Assembly: GCA_036378995.1 (NCBI GenBank)
Contig: DASUVJ010000048.1
Coordinates: forward strand, 1-26,327
Direction of reading: 5' to 3'
Length of the DNA stretch: 26,327 nucleotides
DNA from: DASUVJ01 sp036378995
Lineage (GTDB): Bacteria > Patescibacteriota > Saccharimonadia > Saccharimonadales > Saccharimonadaceae
The notes below the pieces were generated by a model. It was given only the letters and a program-made list of their open reading frames with translations. It was not told the DNA's origin and did not search any database. Below are positions 1 through 8,452 of the stretch, in pieces. Numbering within the stretch: position 1 is the first letter of the stretch; each line of letters opens with the position of its first letter. The position numbers and the translations under genes were made by a program.

Positions 1-180
1 GACAAGTGGCATGCGATTAAGACGACCTAGGAAAGGGCTACGTTTTGCAACAGCAGCCTGCTGGGTAGGACGTGAATCAACTGCCTTTACGGTTGTTACT
101 TTAGTAGTTGTTTGCTTCTTGGCAACCGGCGTTTTTGCGGCCGATTTTTTTGCGGTCGAAGCGGCTTTTTTGTTAGCCAT
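1..180 (-). CDS. N-terminal part of an unidentified protein with a Lys/Ala/Thr-rich head (truncated by window edge)
   Basis: The start codon is at 180 on the minus strand and the frame stays open for 60 codons to the window edge, so the gene continues outside. A strong Shine-Dalgarno (AAGGAGGG) lies just upstream, and a TGGTATACT promoter (213-221) gives a leader of about 25-30 nt. The visible residues are low complexity: alternating Lys, Ala, Thr, Ser and Val for about 45 residues, then RSPFLGRLNRMPLV, which turns hydrophobic at the edge. A basic, flexible cytoplasmic head before a membrane segment would look like this, so a membrane protein is possible, but there is not enough sequence to name it. 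A nucleic-acid-binding basic tail is the alternative. Confidence 0.8.
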   Translation of the reverse strand, partial: MANKKAASTAKKSAAKTPVAKKQTTTKVTTVKAVDSRPTQQAAVAKRSPFLGRLNRMPLV

Positions 181-212
181 GTATTTCCCTCCTTATAGTG
201 AAATATGAGGTT

Positions 213-221
213 AGTATACCA
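213..221 (-). promoter_or_regulatory. Extended -10 promoter (TGGTATACT) for the gene starting at 180
   Basis: On the minus strand the sequence reads TGG TATACT, followed about 25 nt later by AAGGAGGG and the ATG at 180. No convincing -35 hexamer is visible, as expected for an extended -10 promoter. This transcript would have a normal leader with a Shine-Dalgarno, unlike the divergent gene. Confidence 0.6.
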
Positions 222-243
222 TACGTTCCTGAACAAGCACGAG

Positions 244-252
244 TGGTATACT
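244..252 (+). promoter_or_regulatory. Extended -10 promoter (TGGTATACT) placing transcription start at the ATG at 259
   Basis: TATACT ends at 252 and the A of the ATG is at 259, six intervening bases. A start site about 7 nt after the -10 would be the start codon itself, so a leaderless mRNA is predicted. There is no Shine-Dalgarno in front of this gene. Confidence 0.6.
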
Positions 253-258
253 AGTGCT

Positions 259-495
259 ATGGCATTGTTTATTAAACAAAATGAAGATCGATCAAAATTA
301 CAGGAGCGTCTGGCGGCCGAGCTGCAGGAGCGTGCTAAAAAGCGCGCGGAGCATGATGTGACGCTGCCTGACGGCGTTGAAGATTCGCAGTATGTAAAAG
401 GCACAAAAACAACCACCAGTCTTGCTTGGGTATGGATTGTTATTGTCGTCATGGCTGTTGCCGCGATGGTTTTTATCGCGACCAGCAACCAGTAG
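259..495 (+). CDS. Small tail-anchored-like membrane protein, unknown function
   Basis: This encodes 78 residues. An upstream in-frame ATG at 205 would extend it by 18 residues, but that start lies upstream of the TGGTATACT promoter and would include promoter DNA, so 259 is preferred. Residues 1-50 are charged and helix-prone (KLQERLAAELQERAKKRAEH), a likely short coiled coil. Residues 55-74 form one transmembrane helix (WVWIVIVVMAVAAMVFIAT) near the C-terminus, leaving only a few residues outside. The topology fits a cytoplasmic helix anchored by a C-terminal membrane span. No family is recognised. It precedes pheS by about 50 nt but probably has its own promoter, so a functional link to tRNA synthetase is not implied. 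Confidence 0.7.
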   Translation: MALFIKQNEDRSKLQERLAAELQERAKKRAEHDVTLPDGVEDSQYVKGTKTTTSLAWVWIVIVVMAVAAMVFIATSNQ

Positions 496-530
496 TCACT
501 TTCCTCTCGATTTTTTACCCGCCTCTGACG

Positions 531-544
531 TATACTATAAGGAG
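531..544 (+). promoter_or_regulatory. pheS promoter -10 (TATACT) running directly into a Shine-Dalgarno (AAGGAG)
   Basis: TATACT (531-536) is followed by AAGGAG (539-544) and the ATG at 547. If transcription starts about 7 nt after the -10, near 543-544, the Shine-Dalgarno would be almost wholly upstream of the transcript. The message is therefore either nearly leaderless or started from another site. The spacing from AAGGAG to ATG (2 nt) is also shorter than usual. Confidence 0.5.
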
Positions 545-546
545 TT

Positions 547-1554
547 ATGACAAATATAGACGAACTCCGCGCACTGCTGCTTCAGCGCATCAAAACGGAA
601 TCTACTCCGCGTGATGTATTGAAGGCCGACGAAATAAAGCAACTTTATTCGGTGATCCCTACGTTGGATCCAAGTGAGCGCGGATCGTTTGGTAAAGCGG
701 TCAACCAGTTAAAGAATGATCTGGATGAGGCTGTAACAAGCCGTGAAGCCGAGCTCGAAGATATCGAAGTTCAGCCGATCGACGTGACGGCTCCATGGGA
801 TATTAATGCCAAAAAACCGCAGCTGCTTAAAACGGAAACCGGATCTCAGCATCCCCTTACGAGCGAACTTGAAACTGTCGTCGATATTTTTACTCGTATG
901 GGATTTGAGGCGATAGAATCGCGCCAGATTGACGATGATTTTCATATGTTCGGAGCGCTTAACTTTCCGGAAAACCACCCGGCACGCGACGGTTACGATA
1001 CGTTTCGTACGGAAGAAGGTTTTATTCCTCCGGCGCATACCTCTACTATGCAAAATCGCATCCTAAAAGACGGACGCGAAAAACTTGAGGCGGGCGGGCA
1101 AATTGCGGCGATCAGCTACGGTCGTTGTTACCGTAACGAGGATTTAGATGCGACGCACGAACACACGTTTTATCAGTGCGAGGGAGTGTTTGTCGCACCT
1201 GACGCAACACTGGCACAAATGCTCGGTACGCTTCGAAGTTTCTTCGAAGAATACTATGGCCAGAAGTTAAAGATCAAAACGCAGCCAGCGTACTTCCCAT
1301 TCGTTGAGCCTGGTCTTGAGTTTGCCATTGAAAAACCAGCAGCACTTGGCGGTAAACCGGGTGAGTGGCTGGAGATGCTGGGCTGTGGCATGATTCATCC
1401 GAACGTGCTTCGCGCCGCTAATATCGACCCAGAAAAGTATCGGGGATTTGCATGGGGCGGCGGTATTGAGCGCCTCGTGATGCTGAAATACGGCATTGAA
1501 GACATCCGCCATTTTGAGTCAGGTAAACTAGCATTCTTGAGGAAATTCGCATGA
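547..1554 (+). CDS. pheS: Phenylalanyl-tRNA synthetase alpha subunit
   Basis: This is the catalytic subunit of class II phenylalanyl-tRNA synthetase, which charges tRNA-Phe as an alpha2-beta2 enzyme with PheT. At 335 residues it has the normal length. Residues 1-75 form the N-terminal helical arm. Class II motif 1 surrounds HPLTSELETVVDIF (about 102-115). Motif 2 is YGRCYRNEDLDATHEHTFYQ (191-210). Motif 3 is GFAWGGGIERL (300-310), with the ATP-binding arginine at 309. The stop codon overlaps the next start as ATGA (1551-1554), so translation is probably coupled. The catalytic motifs look intact. The unusual feature is context: pheT does not follow directly but comes after an inserted split-barrel gene. 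Confidence 0.97.
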   Translation: MTNIDELRALLLQRIKTESTPRDVLKADEIKQLYSVIPTLDPSERGSFGKAVNQLKNDLDEAVTSREAELEDIEVQPIDVTAPWDINAKKPQLLKTETGSQHPLTSELETVVDIFTRMGFEAIESRQIDDDFHMFGALNFPENHPARDGYDTFRTEEGFIPPAHTSTMQNRILKDGREKLEAGGQIAAISYGRCYRNEDLDATHEHTFYQCEGVFVAPDATLAQMLGTLRSFFEEYYGQKLKIKTQPAYFPFVEPGLEFAIEKPAALGGKPGEWLEMLGCGMIHPNVLRAANIDPEKYRGFAWGGGIERLVMLKYGIEDIRHFESGKLAFLRKFA

Positions 1555-2021
1555 ACGAACAGCAAATAGAAACCATCATCCGTGATTACATTCCGCAGAT
1601 CATCCACATGTCGCTTGCGACTGTCTCTGATAATAAGCCTTGGGTGTGCGAAGTTCATTTTTCGTACGACGATGATCTGAACCTATATTTCATGTCGAGT
1701 GTTAATACGCGCCACGGCAAAGAAATCGCGGCAAATCCGAATGTTGCCGGCAATATTGTTGTGCAGCATCATAAAGATCAGAAAGTCCGCTGCGTCGATT
1801 TTGAAGGAACAGCCGAGATCTTATCTGCCGAAGAAGCTGAAACAACGGCATACAAGGCCTATGTTAGCCGCTACGGCGAATCGGAAGGTTTGCTAAACGA
1901 GATCCGCAAGGACGGCGACGCAAAGTTCTTCAAGATTAGTGTTAACGACTTCTTCTTGTTTGACAGCTATGGAGATGTTCGCGGTAAGCATCATCTTCCG
2001 TGGAACAAGGGGATTAAGTAA
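1551..2021 (+). CDS. Pyridoxamine 5'-phosphate oxidase-like FMN-binding split-barrel protein
   Basis: The protein has 156 residues and the sequence style of the PNPOx-like flavin split-barrel family. MSLATVSDNKPWVCEVHF (about 20-37) forms the first strands, LNLYFMSSVNTRHGKEIAAN (about 43-62) is the segment that usually contacts the FMN phosphate, and a VDFEGTAEIL strand follows. The C-terminus carries aromatic and basic residues (DVRGKHHLPW). Members bind FMN, F420 or heme and include oxidases, reductases and orphan flavoproteins, so the substrate cannot be given. It overlaps pheS by 4 nt (ATGA) and pheT by 1 nt (TAATG), so it is translated with both phenylalanyl-tRNA synthetase subunits. True PNPOx is less likely, because the protein is shorter and no pyridoxal-site signature is obvious. 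Confidence 0.85.
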   Translation: MNEQQIETIIRDYIPQIIHMSLATVSDNKPWVCEVHFSYDDDLNLYFMSSVNTRHGKEIAANPNVAGNIVVQHHKDQKVRCVDFEGTAEILSAEEAETTAYKAYVSRYGESEGLLNEIRKDGDAKFFKISVNDFFLFDSYGDVRGKHHLPWNKGIK

Positions 2022-4510
2022 TGATAATCTCTACTAATTGGCTGAAGAAATTCACCGATATCACGATGCCGATCGACGAGCTAGCGACACTTATCGGTGC
2101 TCGTCTTGTTGAAATTGAAGAAGTAGTCGACCTCGCTAAAAAATACGAAGGCGTCATTGTTGCCCGGGTCGTAGAATGCGAAAAGCTCGAAGGTTCGGAT
2201 CATTTGAACGTCACAAAGCTTGATGACGGCGGTGTAGTCACTGGCATTGAGCGTGACGAGAACGGCCTTGTGCAAGTTGTTTGCGGTGCGCCGAATGTAG
2301 CTGCGGGCATGAATGTTGCTTGGCTCCCTCCTAAATCGACTGTTCCTCAAACATTCAGCGATGATGAGCCGTTTGTACTTGATGCCCGAAAGCTCCGCGG
2401 CGTTACGAGTAACGGGATGATTGCCAGCGCCCGTGAACTTGATCTTTTTGATGATCACGAAGGTATTTTAGAAGTCGACCAAACAGTCGAGCCAGGTACG
2501 CTATTTGCTGAAGCCTTCGACCTGAATGACAGCCTGCTCGATATTGAAAACAAGTCGTTAACGCACCGTCCGGACGCATTTGGAATCGTTGGATTTGCGC
2601 GTGAAGTCGCGGCCATTCAAGGGCGTCCATTTACGACACCCGACTGGCTGAAAAATGCCGCTAATCTTCCAGAAAAACAAGATGAAGAAAAGCCTCTGAG
2701 TGTTTCCATCGATGATCCAAAGCTCTCTGATCGTTATCAGGCCCTCGTATTAACAAATGTCGATGAAGGCAAGCAGTCTCCACTTGCACTGCAGACCTAC
2801 CTGGCGCGTGTGGGTGTTCGTCCGATTAGCGCAATTGTTGACGTTACAAATTATTTAATGCTTGTGACCGGGCAGCCGCTACATGCTTTTGACTATGATA
2901 AGGTCGTGGCAGTTGCAGGCTCCGCGGATATTCATGTTCGTGCTGGTCGTGAGAAGGAAACGCTCGAACTTCTTGATGGTCGAACCATCGAGCTTACACC
3001 AGATGACATTGTTATCGCAGCAGGCGAGACGGCGATCGCTCTTGCCGGCGCAATGGGTGGTGCAAGTACGGAAATCGACGACACAACGAAGAATATTATT
3101 CTCGAAAGCGCTACATTTAATTTATACAATCTGCGTGCAACGCAGATGCGTCATGGTATTTTTAGCGAGGCTATTACACGCTTTACCAAGGGCCAGCCAG
3201 CAGAGCTTACGGCGCCTGTACTTGCCGAAGCAGCTCGTATGATGGCAGAGCATGCCGGTGCGAAACGTTCGAACGACATAGCCGAAAGTTACCCGGGTAA
3301 ACGTGAACAGGCGACAATTAATCTCTCTATTGCAAAGATAAATGATGTGCTCGGGAGTCACTTCAGTACTGCGGATGTCGTTGACACGCTGCAGAACGTA
3401 GAATTTACCGTCACGGCGAGTGATGACAATTTGGTTCTTTCCGTAACTCCTCCATATTGGCGTGCGGACATCCATATCGATGAAGACATCATTGAAGAGA
3501 TTGGACGCTTAAACGGGTTTGATAGTATTGCGCCAAAGCTTCCTCGCCGGGATTTCGTGGCAGTGCGTCCATCGAACTTCGATGAACTGCGCGATACGAT
3601 CCGCAAAATCTTAGCGCGGGCGGGCACAAACGAAGTACTGACGTATAACTTTGTTCACGGTGATGTGATCAAGAAGGCGGGCCAATCAACCGAGACAGCG
3701 TACCGGATCGTCAATTCGATTAGTCCTGATCTGCAGTATTATCGCCAAACTCTCACGCCGAACTTACTAGGTTTGGTCCATTCGAATATTAAGGCAGGAT
3801 TTGATGATTTTGCTTTGTATGAAATGAACAAATCACACACCAAGGTACACGGCATGACGGATGAAGGCGTTCCGGCCGAACTCAATATGCTGGCATTGGT
3901 CATGGCACATAAAAAAGCGAATCAGGGTGCACCTTATTACGAAGCAAAGGCTATGCTAGACTACCTCGCAAGCTCGCTTGGGCTGGAGTTCGTTTACGAG
4001 CCGATCGCCGAAGATCCAGGATTCCCGGTAACTGCACCGTTCGAATATCGACGAAGTGCCATGGTAAGCGATAAGATATCTGGTGAGTTCATCGGAATAG
4101 TGGGTGAATATAAAAAGTCGGTCGCCCGAAACTTTAAACTACCCGAGCAGACGGCCGGATTCGAAATTGGCCCGGAAGCTCTGCTTAAGGCAATTGAGAA
4201 AAAGCCGAACCAGTATTCTCCACTGAGTCGCTACCCAAGCACTGAGCGCGATGTTTGTTTCCAGGTTGAAAACGATGTGACATACGCACGGATCATCGAT
4301 GCTGCGAACGAATCGCTGAAAAAAGTAGATCTTGAGACGACAATAACGCCCGTCGATATTTACCAGCCAGAAGGTGCTCGAACGAAAAATATCACAGTCC
4401 GTATTAAACTGACCGCGATGGATCGTACGCTCGAAAGTGGCGATGCTAATGCTGTCGTTCAGGATGTTATCAGCGCCGTGTCAGCAAAAACCGGCGCCGA
4501 AATCGTTTAA
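2021..4510 (+). CDS. pheT: Phenylalanyl-tRNA synthetase beta subunit
   Basis: This 829-residue beta subunit is full length for the bacterial type. Domains in order: an N-terminal MIISTNWLKKF start; an EMAP-II/OB-type tRNA-binding domain (about 40-150, with VVCGAPNV at 86-93); the B3/B4 region carrying the editing site (about 210-400, preceded by NKSLTHRPDAFGIVGFAREV); the B5 DNA-binding-like fold (about 430-500, ending in EEIGRLNGFDSI); a catalytic-like core that lacks class II active-site motifs (about 510-725); and a C-terminal ferredoxin-fold anticodon-binding domain (about 735-829, starting SPLSRYPSTERDVCF). It starts one base inside the preceding stop codon (TAATG), so translation is coupled. 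No terminator is visible before cyoA. Confidence 0.97.
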   Translation: MIISTNWLKKFTDITMPIDELATLIGARLVEIEEVVDLAKKYEGVIVARVVECEKLEGSDHLNVTKLDDGGVVTGIERDENGLVQVVCGAPNVAAGMNVAWLPPKSTVPQTFSDDEPFVLDARKLRGVTSNGMIASARELDLFDDHEGILEVDQTVEPGTLFAEAFDLNDSLLDIENKSLTHRPDAFGIVGFAREVAAIQGRPFTTPDWLKNAANLPEKQDEEKPLSVSIDDPKLSDRYQALVLTNVDEGKQSPLALQTYLARVGVRPISAIVDVTNYLMLVTGQPLHAFDYDKVVAVAGSADIHVRAGREKETLELLDGRTIELTPDDIVIAAGETAIALAGAMGGASTEIDDTTKNIILESATFNLYNLRATQMRHGIFSEAITRFTKGQPAELTAPVLAEAARMMAEHAGAKRSNDIAESYPGKREQATINLSIAKINDVLGSHFSTADVVDTLQNVEFTVTASDDNLVLSVTPPYWRADIHIDEDIIEEIGRLNGFDSIAPKLPRRDFVAVRPSNFDELRDTIRKILARAGTNEVLTYNFVHGDVIKKAGQSTETAYRIVNSISPDLQYYRQTLTPNLLGLVHSNIKAGFDDFALYEMNKSHTKVHGMTDEGVPAELNMLALVMAHKKANQGAPYYEAKAMLDYLASSLGLEFVYEPIAEDPGFPVTAPFEYRRSAMVSDKISGEFIGIVGEYKKSVARNFKLPEQTAGFEIGPEALLKAIEKKPNQYSPLSRYPSTERDVCFQVENDVTYARIIDAANESLKKVDLETTITPVDIYQPEGARTKNITVRIKLTAMDRTLESGDANAVVQDVISAVSAKTGAEIV

Positions 4511-4514
4511 CACT

Positions 4515-4543
4515 TTGTAAAACCTTCTCCGGCAGTGTACTAT
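4515..4543 (+). promoter_or_regulatory. Candidate promoter for the cyo operon (TTGTAA-17-TACTAT)
   Basis: In the 49-nt gap between pheT and cyoA there is TTGTAA (4515-4520), a 17-bp spacer that ends in TG, and TACTAT (4538-4543). An AAGGT Shine-Dalgarno (4552-4556) precedes the ATG at 4560. Unlike many promoters in this window it has a recognisable -35 and leaves room for a short leader. Confidence 0.5.
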
Positions 4544-4559
4544 TTAAGCATAAGGTAGA

Positions 4560-5522
4560 ATGCTTAGAATAAACATGAAAAAGAAACTCGCTCTCATCAT
4601 CGGAATTTTAGTGCTTTCAGGCATCGTGGCTGCAATTGTGTGGCTGCTTCAGGGAACAGATGTGCCGGTGCTAAATCCGCAGGGGTCGATCGCGACCCAG
4701 CAGCGCGATTTAATCATCGTTGCTCTGCTGCTTAGTGCGATTGTCGTGGTGCCGGTGTTTATTCTGACATTCTTTATTGCCTGGAAGTATCGCGCGTCTA
4801 ACCATAAGGCGAAGTACACTCCGGATTGGCAGAGCAGCCGCCTGCTTGAAACGATTTGGTGGGGGATCCCATGTGCGATTATTATCGTGCTGTCTATTAT
4901 TACCTGGAAGACAAGCCATTCACTCGATCCATACAAGCCGCTTGAATCTACCACTCGTCCTGTCGAAGTGCAGGTGGTGGCGCTCCAGTGGAAATGGTTG
5001 TTCATTTATCCCGAGTACCAGATTGCCAGCGTAAACATGCTTCAATTCCCAGAAAAAACTCCAGTTAACTTTACTATTACAGCCGATGCTCCTATGAACT
5101 CGTTTTGGATTCCAAGCCTTGGCGGCCAGGTGTATGCGATGAGCGGCATGTCGACGAAACTGCATCTTATCTCAAACGAAACCGGCACGTACATCGGAAA
5201 GTCGGCGAATATCAGTGGTGAAGGCTTTGCGAAAATGAACTTTACGGCAAAGGCCATTTCGCAAAATGATTTCAATACATGGACGCGTGCGATTAAGGAT
5301 TCACCGAATGGGCTTGATCTTGCAAGTTATGCAGAACTCGCAAAACCCGGAGAGACAAAAGAACCGGTCTATTACTCGCTAAAAGATAATGATCTCTATG
5401 ATACGATAGTGATGAAATATATGGGGCATGACCATTCAGGTTCGGGTGAAGCGACGACACCGAACGAATCACATTTGCATGACCATGGAACATCGATACC
5501 AAATACGGAGGGTGACTACTAG
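4560..5522 (+). CDS. cyoA: Cytochrome bo3 quinol oxidase subunit II
   Basis: This is subunit II of a heme-copper quinol oxidase, 320 residues. It has three hydrophobic helices: about 10-30, 50-76 and 98-116. A periplasmic-side cupredoxin domain follows (about 133-232; [19 protein letters not shown] at 141-159, [18 protein letters not shown] at 180-197). The CuA ligands are absent: where cytochrome c oxidases have a Cys-x3-Cys loop this protein reads [12 protein letters not shown], which marks a quinol oxidase. No lipobox cysteine is seen, unlike E. coli CyoA. The C-terminal tail (288-310) holds five histidines (290, 292, 305, 307, 309), a possible metal-binding tail. The ATG at 4560 is chosen for its AAGGT; the ATG at 4575 is the alternative. 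The stop codon shares one base with the cyoB start. Confidence 0.93.
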   Translation: MLRINMKKKLALIIGILVLSGIVAAIVWLLQGTDVPVLNPQGSIATQQRDLIIVALLLSAIVVVPVFILTFFIAWKYRASNHKAKYTPDWQSSRLLETIWWGIPCAIIIVLSIITWKTSHSLDPYKPLESTTRPVEVQVVALQWKWLFIYPEYQIASVNMLQFPEKTPVNFTITADAPMNSFWIPSLGGQVYAMSGMSTKLHLISNETGTYIGKSANISGEGFAKMNFTAKAISQNDFNTWTRAIKDSPNGLDLASYAELAKPGETKEPVYYSLKDNDLYDTIVMKYMGHDHSGSGEATTPNESHLHDHGTSIPNTEGDY

Positions 5523-7516
5523 TGGACTTTTTTGGAAATATTCTCGGCAAGCTGGGGCTTGATGCTTTTCCGACAGACATCATTACTATCGGTGGTGCAG
5601 CGACGATGGTCCTAGGTGGACTTGGCGTTGTTGCGGCGCTTTTTTACTTTAAAAAATGGACATGGCTCTGGAAGAACTGGATTACGACACTTGATGCTAA
5701 AAAGATAGGTGTTATGTATATTGTCGTGGCAATCATCATGTTGCTGCGTGGACTCGGTGATGCGGTATTGATGCGAGCGCAGCAGGCGCTAGCAGCGGGT
5801 GACGCCAGTGGAGTGCTTTCTGCCGATACGTTCCAGCAGATTTTCTCGGCCCACGGAACGATCATGATTTTCTTTGTGGCGATGGGATTGATGTTCGGAC
5901 TCATCAACCTCGTGTTGCCGTTAATGCTTGGTGCTCGTGACGTTGCGTTTCCGTTTCTTAACTCGGTGAGTTTTTGGCTGTTTGCTGTTGGCATGGTGCT
6001 TGTTAATATCTCGCTTGTCGTCGGTGAATTCTCGGCTGCAGGTTGGTTGGCATATCCGCCGCTTTCGGAACTTGAGTATAGCCCGGGTGTCGGGGTAGAT
6101 TACTGGATATGGAGCTTGCAGATCGCGGGTGTCGGTAGTTTGCTCTCTGGTATTAACTTCATAACGACAATCCTAAAAGGTCGCGCACCCGGTATGACGC
6201 TCATGAAGATGCCGATCTTTGCCTGGAGCGTATTAGTAGCGATGATCTTAGTAGTGTTCGCGTTCCCGATTTTAACGGCAACGCTTGGCATGCTGTCACT
6301 CGACCGTTTAATGGGTATGCATTTCTTTACTTCCGATCTGGGTGGAAATCCGATGATGTACATCAATCTCATTTGGGCCTGGGGCCATCCGGAGGTATAT
6401 ATTTTAGTACTGCCGGCATTTGGAGTTTTCTCGGAAGTCGTCGCGACATTCTCGCGTAAATATTTGTTTGGCTATAAAACGATGGTCGCGGCATTATTCG
6501 CCATCATGTTTTTATCCTTTATCGTGTGGCTGCATCACTTCTTTACAATGGGCGGCGGCGCGAATGTTAACGCGTTCTTTGGCATCATGACGATGGTGAT
6601 TGCTATTCCGACTGGTGTAAAGATATTCAACTGGTTGTTTACGATGTATGGCGGACGGGTGCATTTTACATCTCCTATGGTGTGGTTTATCGGATTCGTG
6701 ATCACCTTTACGATCGGAGGCGTAAGCGGCGTGCTTATGGCCGTGCCGGCGATTGACTTCCAGGTACACAACAGCCTATTCCTCGTGGCACATTTTCATA
6801 ATGTGATTATCGGCGGCGTGTTGTTTGGGTTCTTTGCGGGATTAACGTACTGGTTCCCGAAGATTTTCGGATTTAAATTAAATGAGCGTCTAGGTAAGTG
6901 GGCGGCGTACTGTTGGATCCTCGGATTTGCCGTGGCGTTCTTGCCGCTCTATGCACTTGGCCTTATGGGCGCAACTCGTCGGCTTGATCACTACGAAGAA
7001 AGCGGTTGGCAGGTACTGTTTATTGTTGCCGGATTTGGCGTGATGATTATCGGTCTTGGTGTTGCATTGCAGCTGCTGCAGCTCGGTGTGAGTATTTGGC
7101 AACGCAAGAAGAATCTTGATACGACAGGTGATCCATGGAATGGCCGTACTCTCGAATGGTCCGTTCCGTCACCGGCGCCGTTTTATAATTTTGCCGTTTC
7201 GCCACGAGCTGACGAGCGTGATCCATTTTGGATCAGCAAGCAGGAGAGCGCAAAGGCAGGTGTGTCAGACCGTCCAATCTATAAAGATATTCTTCTCCCC
7301 AAGAACTCCGGACTTGGATTTGTCATTGCAGCATTCGCATTTTTGGTCGGTTTCGGGTTAATATGGCATATTTGGTGGCTTGCGGCCCTGGGTATTTTAG
7401 GAGTAATTAGTACGGTTATCTTCCGTACGATGGGTGAAAACAACGAGTATGTCGTAACGGCAGAGGAGCTAGAGCAGCTCGATAAGGCAGCACGTGGAAA
7501 GGAGCAGTACGCATGA
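5522..7516 (+). CDS. cyoB: Cytochrome bo3 quinol oxidase subunit I
   Basis: This is the catalytic, proton-pumping subunit that reduces oxygen to water with electrons from quinol. At 664 residues with about 15 hydrophobic helices it has the CyoB length. Inferred ligands are all present: low-spin heme H111 and H426, CuB H289, H338 and H339, high-spin heme H424, and the His-Tyr cross-link pair H289/Y293 in WGHPEVY. The D-channel entry D140 (GARDVAFPF), E291 and the K-channel K367 (GVKIFN) are kept. In the quinol site R76 and D80 (LLRGLGD) and Q106 are present, but the position matching E. coli H98 is Thr103 (alignment from memory). It starts with GTG overlapping the cyoA stop (TAGTG), with GGAGGG 9 nt upstream. 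It reads strikingly like proteobacterial CyoB, suggesting old lateral transfer. Confidence 0.96.
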   Translation: MDFFGNILGKLGLDAFPTDIITIGGAATMVLGGLGVVAALFYFKKWTWLWKNWITTLDAKKIGVMYIVVAIIMLLRGLGDAVLMRAQQALAAGDASGVLSADTFQQIFSAHGTIMIFFVAMGLMFGLINLVLPLMLGARDVAFPFLNSVSFWLFAVGMVLVNISLVVGEFSAAGWLAYPPLSELEYSPGVGVDYWIWSLQIAGVGSLLSGINFITTILKGRAPGMTLMKMPIFAWSVLVAMILVVFAFPILTATLGMLSLDRLMGMHFFTSDLGGNPMMYINLIWAWGHPEVYILVLPAFGVFSEVVATFSRKYLFGYKTMVAALFAIMFLSFIVWLHHFFTMGGGANVNAFFGIMTMVIAIPTGVKIFNWLFTMYGGRVHFTSPMVWFIGFVITFTIGGVSGVLMAVPAIDFQVHNSLFLVAHFHNVIIGGVLFGFFAGLTYWFPKIFGFKLNERLGKWAAYCWILGFAVAFLPLYALGLMGATRRLDHYEESGWQVLFIVAGFGVMIIGLGVALQLLQLGVSIWQRKKNLDTTGDPWNGRTLEWSVPSPAPFYNFAVSPRADERDPFWISKQESAKAGVSDRPIYKDILLPKNSGLGFVIAAFAFLVGFGLIWHIWWLAALGILGVISTVIFRTMGENNEYVVTAEELEQLDKAARGKEQYA

Positions 7517-8106
7517 GCAGGGTAGCACCGGTTACGGAAAAAAGCACGGAACACACATCGCTTGCTCCGTTCGGTTTTTGGTTGTATTTAATGACCGATT
7601 GTATCTTGTTTGGGGCACTTTTTGCGACATTCATCGTACTTCGCGGCGGCGCCTTTAACGTTCCAGAGGGCAGCGAGTTGTTTGATATGCCGTTCGTACT
7701 GACTGAAACATTAATTTTGTTAACTAGTAGTTTCGTTTGTGGAATGGCCGTTTTGGCGGCACGAGCCAAAAACCTTCAGGGAGTGGTTGCGGCATTACTT
7801 GGTACTATCCTGCTCGGCGTTGCTTTCCTTGGAATGGAGATATCAGAGTTTGCAAAGCTCGCAGGCGAAGGCCAAGGCTGGACGACGAGCGCGTTTATGT
7901 CGGCTTTCTTCACGCTTATTGGAACGCATGGACTGCACATCGCAGCGGGTCTTTTGTGGGCCATGGCATTGGTGTGGTTTGTTGCTAAAAAAGGCATGAC
8001 CGATACGTTTTCAAAAAAACTGGGACTTTTTGCAATGTTCTGGCATTTCCTGGATCTTGTCTGGATATTTATCTTCACGATCGTGTATCTGATGGGGGTA
8101 GCGTAA
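7513..8106 (+). CDS. cyoC: Cytochrome bo3 quinol oxidase subunit III
   Basis: The 197-residue subunit III of the quinol oxidase has five predicted helices, the short bo3 form rather than the seven-helix cytochrome c oxidase form. Helices lie roughly at 17-40, 55-75, 82-102, 125-155 and 170-195. Family signatures include [15 protein letters not shown] near the N-terminus, [13 protein letters not shown] in helix IV and the terminal [18 protein letters not shown]. Subunit III has no redox centre; it stabilises subunit I and the oxygen and proton entry region. It overlaps cyoB as ATGA (7513-7516), implying coupled translation, and is followed one base later by cyoD. Confidence 0.93.
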   Translation: MSRVAPVTEKSTEHTSLAPFGFWLYLMTDCILFGALFATFIVLRGGAFNVPEGSELFDMPFVLTETLILLTSSFVCGMAVLAARAKNLQGVVAALLGTILLGVAFLGMEISEFAKLAGEGQGWTTSAFMSAFFTLIGTHGLHIAAGLLWAMALVWFVAKKGMTDTFSKKLGLFAMFWHFLDLVWIFIFTIVYLMGVA

Positions 8107-8107
8107 T

Positions 8108-8452
8108 ATGAGCTCTATAAAATCATATATCATTGGTTTTGTTCTGTCGGTCGTTCTAACGCTTGGGGCATATTTTGCCGTAACGGAAGAATGGCTAAGT
8201 GACACAGCTCTAATTGCACTTATCATGGGGCTTGCCAGTCTTCAGTTTATTGTGCAGCTGTTTTTCTTCTTGCATCTAGGGAGCGAATCAAAGCCTCGCT
8301 GGAAGTTGGCGGCGTTTCTGTTTATGTTCTTGGTGCTTGTTATTATCGTGGGCGGATCGCTTTGGATCATGGCGAACCTTAACTACAATATGATGATGAC
8401 GCCGGAGCAAATGGACGAGTACATGTTAAAGCAAAGCAACAAGGGATTTTAA
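8108..8452 (+). CDS. cyoD: Cytochrome bo3 quinol oxidase subunit IV
   Basis: This is a 114-residue, three-helix protein matching the small assembly/stability subunit of bo3 oxidases. Helices are at about 5-25, 35-57 and 68-93. The end of helix III, SLWIMANLNYNMMM (about 82-95), closely resembles the equivalent E. coli CyoD end (from memory), as does FFFLHLGSESKPRWKLAAF at the loop between helices II and III. The protein runs about 20 residues beyond that point with a polar tail (TPEQMDEYMLKQSNKGF). It starts one base after the cyoC stop and ends directly against the GTG of cyoE. Confidence 0.92.
   Translation: MSSIKSYIIGFVLSVVLTLGAYFAVTEEWLSDTALIALIMGLASLQFIVQLFFFLHLGSESKPRWKLAAFLFMFLVLVIIVGGSLWIMANLNYNMMMTPEQMDEYMLKQSNKGF

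Larger units (their letters stand above)
212..253. repeat. 10-bp inverted repeat formed by two divergent extended -10 promoters
   Basis: TAGTATACCA at 212-221 is the exact reverse complement of TGGTATACTA at 244-253, with a 22-nt spacer. Each arm is an extended -10 element (TGG TATACT), the left one reading leftward to the gene starting at 180 and the right one reading rightward to the gene starting at 259. The symmetry is most simply two identical promoters back to back; an operator for a dimeric regulator cannot be excluded. Confidence 0.75.

Noticed and set aside
205..258. Upstream ATG at 205 extending the small membrane protein by 18 residues
   Set aside because: The extension lies over the TGGTATACT promoter and encodes no recognisable sequence; the 259 start has the leaderless spacing shared with other genes.
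496..546. Phe-tRNA synthetase attenuator or T-box leader
   Set aside because: The gap is about 50 nt with no stable hairpin or T-box; a T-run at 511-516 lacks a stem before it.
426..614. 62-codon frame bridging the small membrane gene and pheS
   Set aside because: It overlaps two better-supported genes and crosses the pheS promoter.
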